Assembly (NCBI GenBank): GCA_000437255.1
Contig: FR899104.1
Span: forward strand, 208,096 to 253,147
Reading direction: 5' to 3'
Origin: Ruminococcus sp. CAG:403
GTDB taxonomy: Bacteria > Bacillota > Clostridia > Oscillospirales > Ruminococcaceae
DNA: 45,052 nucleotides
The notes below the pieces were generated by a model that made no database searches, had not been told where the DNA came from, and saw only the letters and a list, made by a program, of their open reading frames with translations. Made by a program: the position numbers and the translations under genes. Below are positions 40,877-45,052 of the stretch, piece after piece; position 1 is the stretch's first letter, and every line of letters starts with the position of its first letter.

Positions 40877-43244
40877 AACACGGTTGAAACAAGGATGGAT
40901 TTGCCTAGATGGCGCAATGGGAACGATGCTCCAGGCAAGAGGACTGAAAATGGGAGAAACACCTGAGGTGCTGAACCTGGAAAAGCCGGAATTGCTGCAA
41001 GAAATTCATCAGGAATATATTCAAGCTGGTGCGGATGTTGTTTATGCCAATACATTTGGTGCCAATCGCTATAAACTGGCACACAGCGGTTATTCTGTCT
41101 CTGAAATCATCAAAGCCGGCATTGAAAATGCCAGAGCTGCCTGTGCCGGGACGGATACCCTGGTTGCTTTGGATATTGGCCCGATTGGGCAGCTTCTGGA
41201 ACCAACCGGAACGCTTTCTTTTGAGGAAGCATACGATATTTTCCGGGAACAGATTGAAGCCGGCGATGCCTGCGATTTGATTGTATTTGAAACCATGACC
41301 GATTTGTATGAGCTGAAGGCAGCTGTTTTGGCAGCAAAAGAGCATTCTGATAAACCGATTTTGTGCACCATGACATTTGAGGAAAATCAGCGTACTTTTA
41401 CTGGCTGTTCGGTTCCTTCCATGTGTCTGACGCTGGAAGGGCTTGGGGTAGATGCTATTGGCGTCAATTGTTCCTTGGGACCGGCAGAGCTGTATCCGGT
41501 GATTGCATCGGTTTGTGAATGGACGAATCTTCCAGTTGCAGTAAAGCCGAATGCCGGCTTGCCGGATCCGGTTACCAATACTTATCATGTTACCCCGCAG
41601 GAATTTGCACAACTGATGGAAAAATTGATTCCGCTGGGTGTGCAAATTTTTGGCGGATGCTGCGGTACAACACCAGCCTTTATACAAGAATTGCGGCAGG
41701 TTTTACAGCGGCAGGTATTTGAAAAGCAGATACGGGAAATTCCGGCTGCATGCTGCACACCGTCTAAAACTGTTCCGATCAATCGCCCTAGAATCATTGG
41801 AGAGCGTATCAATCCAACCGGAAAAAAACGTTTTCAGGAAGCGCTGCGTGCCGGAGATGTAGATTATATTTTGGGACAAGCCATCGAGCAGGTGCATGCC
41901 GGTGCAGATATCTTGGATGTCAATGTCGGTTTGCCTGGCATCGATGAAAAGGAAATGATGCGAACAGCGGTGAAAGCATTGCAGGGTGTGGTAGATGTTC
42001 CGCTGCAATTGGACTCTACCATTCCAGAAGTGCTGGAAGAAGCATTGCGGGTTTACAATGGAAAGCCGATTGTGAACTCGGTCAATGGAGAAGAAAAATC
42101 ACTGGCAACTGTTTTGCCGCTTGTGAAAAAATATGGAGCAGCAGTGGTTGGACTCTGCCTGGATGAGGATGGAATTCCCAAAACAGCAGAAGGCAGATTT
42201 CAGATTGCTAAAAAAATACTGGATCGTGCAACTGCAATCGGCATTCGGAAAGAAGATGTCTATATTGACTGTCTGACTTTGACAGTTTCCGCAGAGCAGG
42301 ACGCTGCCATGGAAACCCTTCGGGCAGTGGAGCGTGTGAAGCAGGAACTGGGCTTAAAAACGGTTTTGGGCGTTTCCAATATTAGTTTTGGGTTGCCGGA
42401 ACGTGTTATCATCAATCATAATTTCCTGGCAATGGCATTGACAAAGGGATTGGACTTGCCGATTATCAATCCAAATTTGGATGCCATGACTGCAACAGTG
42501 CGTGCGTTTCAAGTGCTTGCTGGTTATGACCAGAATGCGATGGAATACATCAGCTGTTATGGGCAGAGTAAACCGGAAGCCAAAAAAGAGCAGGCACAGA
42601 AGCAGGATATTGACCTGGACTATGCTTTGGAGAATGGCTTAAAAGGAGAAGGCGCAAAGCTGACTGAGGAACTGCTGAAGAATACCGATCCAATGGAAAT
42701 TATCAATACCATTTTGATTCCGGCGCTGGATCGAACCGGGAATGCGTTTGAAGCCGGGAAAATTTTTCTGCCGCAGTTGATTTTGACAGCTGGTGTTGCA
42801 CAGGCTTGTTTTGAAGTCATTAAAAATCACTTTGCCAAAACGGGTGCGCAGTCTGTTTCCAAGGGAAAAATCATTGTGGCAACGGTTAAGGGCGACATTC
42901 ACGATATTGGAAAAAATATCGTAAAAGTTTTGCTGGAAAACTATGGTTACGAAGTCATTGACTTGGGAAAAGATGTCGATTACCAGGCGGTTGTGGATTG
43001 TGCATTGGAACAAAATGTTCATTTGGTCGGACTTTCTGCGCTTATGACAACCACTTTGGTCAGCATGGAAAAGACCATTGCTCTGCTGCATGAAAATCAT
43101 GTAGACTGTAAGATTATGGTTGGCGGTGCCGTTCTGACACCAGAATATGCTGAACAGATTGGTGCGGATTTTTATGCAAAGGATGCAAAGGAATCCTGTG
43201 ACATTGCCAAAAAAGTATTTGAGGAATATTACCCGCAGGGATAA
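40866..43244 (+). CDS. metH: Cobalamin-dependent methionine synthase without activation domain
   Basis: MetH transfers a methyl group from methyltetrahydrofolate to homocysteine by way of cobalamin. The 792-residue protein has a homocysteine-binding barrel (1-~290) with zinc ligands in GVNCSLG and GGCCGTT, a pterin-binding domain starting near RPRIIGERINPTGKKRF, a helical cap, and a cobalamin domain with DIHDIGKN (Asp677, His679, Gly682). The fourth domain of long MetH is absent and encoded by the preceding gene. The start is a GTG at 40866 with AGAGG eight bases upstream; earlier in-frame sequence lies within the upstream gene. Overlap is 11 bases. Confidence 0.95.
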   Translation: MDFRTRLKQGWICLDGAMGTMLQARGLKMGETPEVLNLEKPELLQEIHQEYIQAGADVVYANTFGANRYKLAHSGYSVSEIIKAGIENARAACAGTDTLVALDIGPIGQLLEPTGTLSFEEAYDIFREQIEAGDACDLIVFETMTDLYELKAAVLAAKEHSDKPILCTMTFEENQRTFTGCSVPSMCLTLEGLGVDAIGVNCSLGPAELYPVIASVCEWTNLPVAVKPNAGLPDPVTNTYHVTPQEFAQLMEKLIPLGVQIFGGCCGTTPAFIQELRQVLQRQVFEKQIREIPAACCTPSKTVPINRPRIIGERINPTGKKRFQEALRAGDVDYILGQAIEQVHAGADILDVNVGLPGIDEKEMMRTAVKALQGVVDVPLQLDSTIPEVLEEALRVYNGKPIVNSVNGEEKSLATVLPLVKKYGAAVVGLCLDEDGIPKTAEGRFQIAKKILDRATAIGIRKEDVYIDCLTLTVSAEQDAAMETLRAVERVKQELGLKTVLGVSNISFGLPERVIINHNFLAMALTKGLDLPIINPNLDAMTATVRAFQVLAGYDQNAMEYISCYGQSKPEAKKEQAQKQDIDLDYALENGLKGEGAKLTEELLKNTDPMEIINTILIPALDRTGNAFEAGKIFLPQLILTAGVAQACFEVIKNHFAKTGAQSVSKGKIIVATVKGDIHDIGKNIVKVLLENYGYEVIDLGKDVDYQAVVDCALEQNVHLVGLSALMTTTLVSMEKTIALLHENHVDCKIMVGGAVLTPEYAEQIGADFYAKDAKESCDIAKKVFEEYYPQG

Positions 43245-43263
43245 AATAAAATTTCATTCGGAG

Positions 43264-43299
43264 AAGCTGCCCATGCACGTTACTGTGCATGGGCAGCTT
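43264..43299 (+). terminator. Terminator of the metH operon
   Basis: A perfect 15-bp stem (43264-43278 with 43285-43299) closed by a six-base loop, with a short T-rich tail (TTTGAT). Confidence 0.8.
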
Positions 43300-43438
43300 T
43301 GATATAAGAAAACCTTACTTGAATTTAACAAACAGAAGATAGACGATACGCAGCAGATCTGCTATGCTTATTTTGAAAACAGTTTTTCAATTTTGGAACC
43401 CATGCAAATCGGTTCTGATCTTAGAAAGGAAAGCAGAT

Positions 43439-44797
43439 ATGCATCCATTTGAGGGCGTTCCACTTTCATTTTGTATCCCTTTATTTTTAGAGTATTTAGA
43501 ATCCACCTATGGTGAGGCAGTCCGTACAATTGTATCCTTTTGTATCGGCGCTGTTTTATTTGGACTTGCGGTTGGAATTCCCATTTGTCGCAATCGGCGA
43601 AAACAGATGCGGGCGCAGAAAAAAGCAGAAGAAGTTGTGGAATATGCAAGACAGTCAGCTAGTTGTCACCGGGTATCGGATGCAGAGCCTCAGCCGGAAA
43701 TGGAACAGCCAAACAGAGCAGAAACAAATTCGGAACCGCATGCAGCGACAGAATTTGTGACAGATGCCGAGATTTTATCTGATTACATACGGGAAACCGA
43801 ATCAGAAACAGCGCAGGTGGAATATGAAACGCAGAACACCCGAAAAAAGACCTTGTGGCAGCTTGGAAAGTTTGCTTTGCTGGTGCTTATTCTTCTAGCC
43901 GTGTGGAGACAGTTTATGGGAAAATTAGGTCTGTATGCTGTTGTGTCAAGCTTTAAGCTATCGCCGGGGGTGGGACCTTACATAGTGGTTGTTGGAATTA
44001 TTCTTTGGATTGTTTTGCGAAAGCACAAAAAGTCCGCATCAGAATTGCCAAAAGAAAGTGTCATTTACCAAAAGCTGCTGCCACGAGAATTGACAAAGCG
44101 ATTTGGAGAAAATTGTTTTTATCGGAAGCGGTATGGCTTTTCCTTTGAAGAAATGCAGGAATTAACTTGCTGGAAACAGGAAGTAACGCATATTTCCGGG
44201 AAGGATAGTCTGCGTGGAAAATATCATCAGATGGCGTTTCGGGCTGCCTATGAGACTTGCATCCGGGAGTATCAGAAGCGAGATAGTGACGGGGATCTGC
44301 AAACCTATCAGGAAACGGTCTTTCAAGGCCTGGTTTTGCGTGTGCCGTATACGCAGTATTCTCCAGATGCGCTGGGAGTGTGTGCAAATTCTAAAAAGGA
44401 ACTGGCTGCGCAATATGAACAGAAAAAACCGAAACAGGTGGTATCTGCTCAAATTTCAAAAACAGAAAATGAAACGTTTCATGAATTATTTACGGTGCAT
44501 TCCAATCAGGAGGAGAATCTTTATTACTTTTTGACACCATCCAAAATGGAGCATCTTGTCGCTTTGTATGCACAGGTTTATGGATTGGAAGAAGGGGAGG
44601 ACAGCAATCCGTTTACAAGTTTAGGCGTCTGCTTCTATCAGGACTATCTGTATCTTGCACTTGGGCTGCGGCAATATTTTTTGGAATATAAACGGGTACC
44701 GCCAACCGCAGAAGCGCTGCATAGCATACAAGAGAAAATGAAAGCAGATCTGGATTTGATCGAGCAGGCACTGCGCTTTGCAGAATTTCTTTTTTAG
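43439..44797 (+). CDS. DUF3137-like membrane protein
   Basis: The 452-residue protein has a hydrophobic segment at residues ~29-50, a charged linker (~55-135) and two close hydrophobic segments (~140-190). The cytoplasmic C-terminal ~260 residues are mixed alpha/beta, with LVLRVPYTQYSP. The layout and its place directly before lemA match DUF3137 proteins, which usually accompany LemA. Function is unknown. AAGGA eight bases upstream places the start at 43439. lemA begins 11 bases after the stop with GGAGGAAGCGAT as ribosome site. No clear promoter could be named upstream. Confidence 0.7.
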   Translation: MHPFEGVPLSFCIPLFLEYLESTYGEAVRTIVSFCIGAVLFGLAVGIPICRNRRKQMRAQKKAEEVVEYARQSASCHRVSDAEPQPEMEQPNRAETNSEPHAATEFVTDAEILSDYIRETESETAQVEYETQNTRKKTLWQLGKFALLVLILLAVWRQFMGKLGLYAVVSSFKLSPGVGPYIVVVGIILWIVLRKHKKSASELPKESVIYQKLLPRELTKRFGENCFYRKRYGFSFEEMQELTCWKQEVTHISGKDSLRGKYHQMAFRAAYETCIREYQKRDSDGDLQTYQETVFQGLVLRVPYTQYSPDALGVCANSKKELAAQYEQKKPKQVVSAQISKTENETFHELFTVHSNQEENLYYFLTPSKMEHLVALYAQVYGLEEGEDSNPFTSLGVCFYQDYLYLALGLRQYFLEYKRVPPTAEALHSIQEKMKADLDLIEQALRFAEFLF

Positions 44798-44808
44798 GAG
44801 GAAGCGAT

Positions 44809-45052
44809 ATGGATGGATTTGGATACAGCGGCTTGAATTTGGTGTGGATTTTTCTCGTTGTGCTTGTAGTTTTTCTGATTGCATATGGCATTCGGACGGC
44901 AAATACTTTGACCAAACTAAAAAATAAGGTAATCGAGTTGGATGCTGATATTGATGTTGCATTGACCAATCGCTATGATTTGCTGAAAAAGCAGTATCAA
45001 ATTGTTAAGCTATACACTTCCTATGAAAGCAAGACACTCATGGAAGTGATTC
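44809..45052 (+). CDS. lemA: LemA family protein (3'-truncated)
   Basis: Only the first 81 codons are present. A membrane helix (residues ~10-30) is followed by the conserved LemA start: NTLTKLKNKVIELDADIDVA, then LTNRYDLLKKQ, which begins the first long helix of the bundle. LemA proteins are exposed helical-bundle membrane proteins of unknown biochemical role. The frame runs off the right edge. Confidence 0.88.
   Translation, partial: MDGFGYSGLNLVWIFLVVLVVFLIAYGIRTANTLTKLKNKVIELDADIDVALTNRYDLLKKQYQIVKLYTSYESKTLMEVI

Overview
The window looks like a piece of the chromosome of a cellulolytic, low-to-moderate-GC Firmicute, most likely a Ruminococcus or close relative. The clearest pointers are two adjacent secreted proteins ending in dockerin modules joined by long threonine-rich linkers (a GH9 cellulase and an Ig-like protein), a T-box in front of alaS, a clostridial long-form PRPP synthetase, a pyrophosphate-dependent phosphofructokinase and a SpoIIP homologue. 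There is no rRNA operon, insertion sequence, prophage or CRISPR array. The genus assignment is inference. Both ends cut a gene: a membrane protein at the left and lemA at the right.

Layout. 1-2.3 kb: end of an integral membrane protein and a small XRE regulator. 2.3-9.0 kb, minus strand: an ATP-type phosphofructokinase gene, then a moxR-DUF58-transglutaminase-DUF308 operon. 9.2-11.1 kb: inorganic pyrophosphatase and PRPP synthetase. 11.1-22.2 kb: a Ala-specific T-box followed by a tightly packed run alaS-hinT-PRTase-comEC-holA-RNase M5 like-MBOAT-DHHW-PHP with no convincing internal terminator. 22.2-24.4 kb: a 104-aa unknown, a formate/nitrite-type channel and a GNAT acetyltransferase. 24.46-24.54 kb: tRNA-Arg(CCG). 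24.7-27.8 kb: a permuted NlpC/P60-like hydrolase, a small membrane protein plus spoIIP on the minus strand, and a divergent polysaccharide deacetylase. 27.8-31.9 kb: the two dockerin proteins. 32.2-33.4 kb: PPi-type phosphofructokinase. 33.7-38.8 kb: a four-gene ABC export system with two adaptor proteins. 38.9-40.0 kb: an ECF S component and a DUF4430 lipoprotein. 40.2-43.2 kb: a split cobalamin-dependent methionine synthase. 43.4 kb to the end: DUF3137 and LemA proteins.

How the genes fit together. The cellulase and its neighbour are cellulosome components whose cohesin partners lie elsewhere. Pfp, the ATP-type Pfk, Ppa and Prs all bear on PPi or PRPP. The ECF/DUF4430 pair, divergent from metH, suggests uptake of a cobamide or precursor for MetH. 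SpoIIP and the deacetylase hint at sporulation or septal peptidoglycan remodelling. The most unusual item is the MBOAT/DHHW pair (18.8-21.3 kb). It keeps the architecture of an O-acetylation module, but both partners have lost the residues normally needed for catalysis. A second is the two-adaptor exporter, whose second adaptor carries a 220-residue insertion inside its coiled-coil hairpin.

Starts were chosen by Shine-Dalgarno spacing and are often internal to the longest open frame. Promoters were found by eye as sigma-A-like boxes; 13 of the 15 also carry a TGn extended -10 element.
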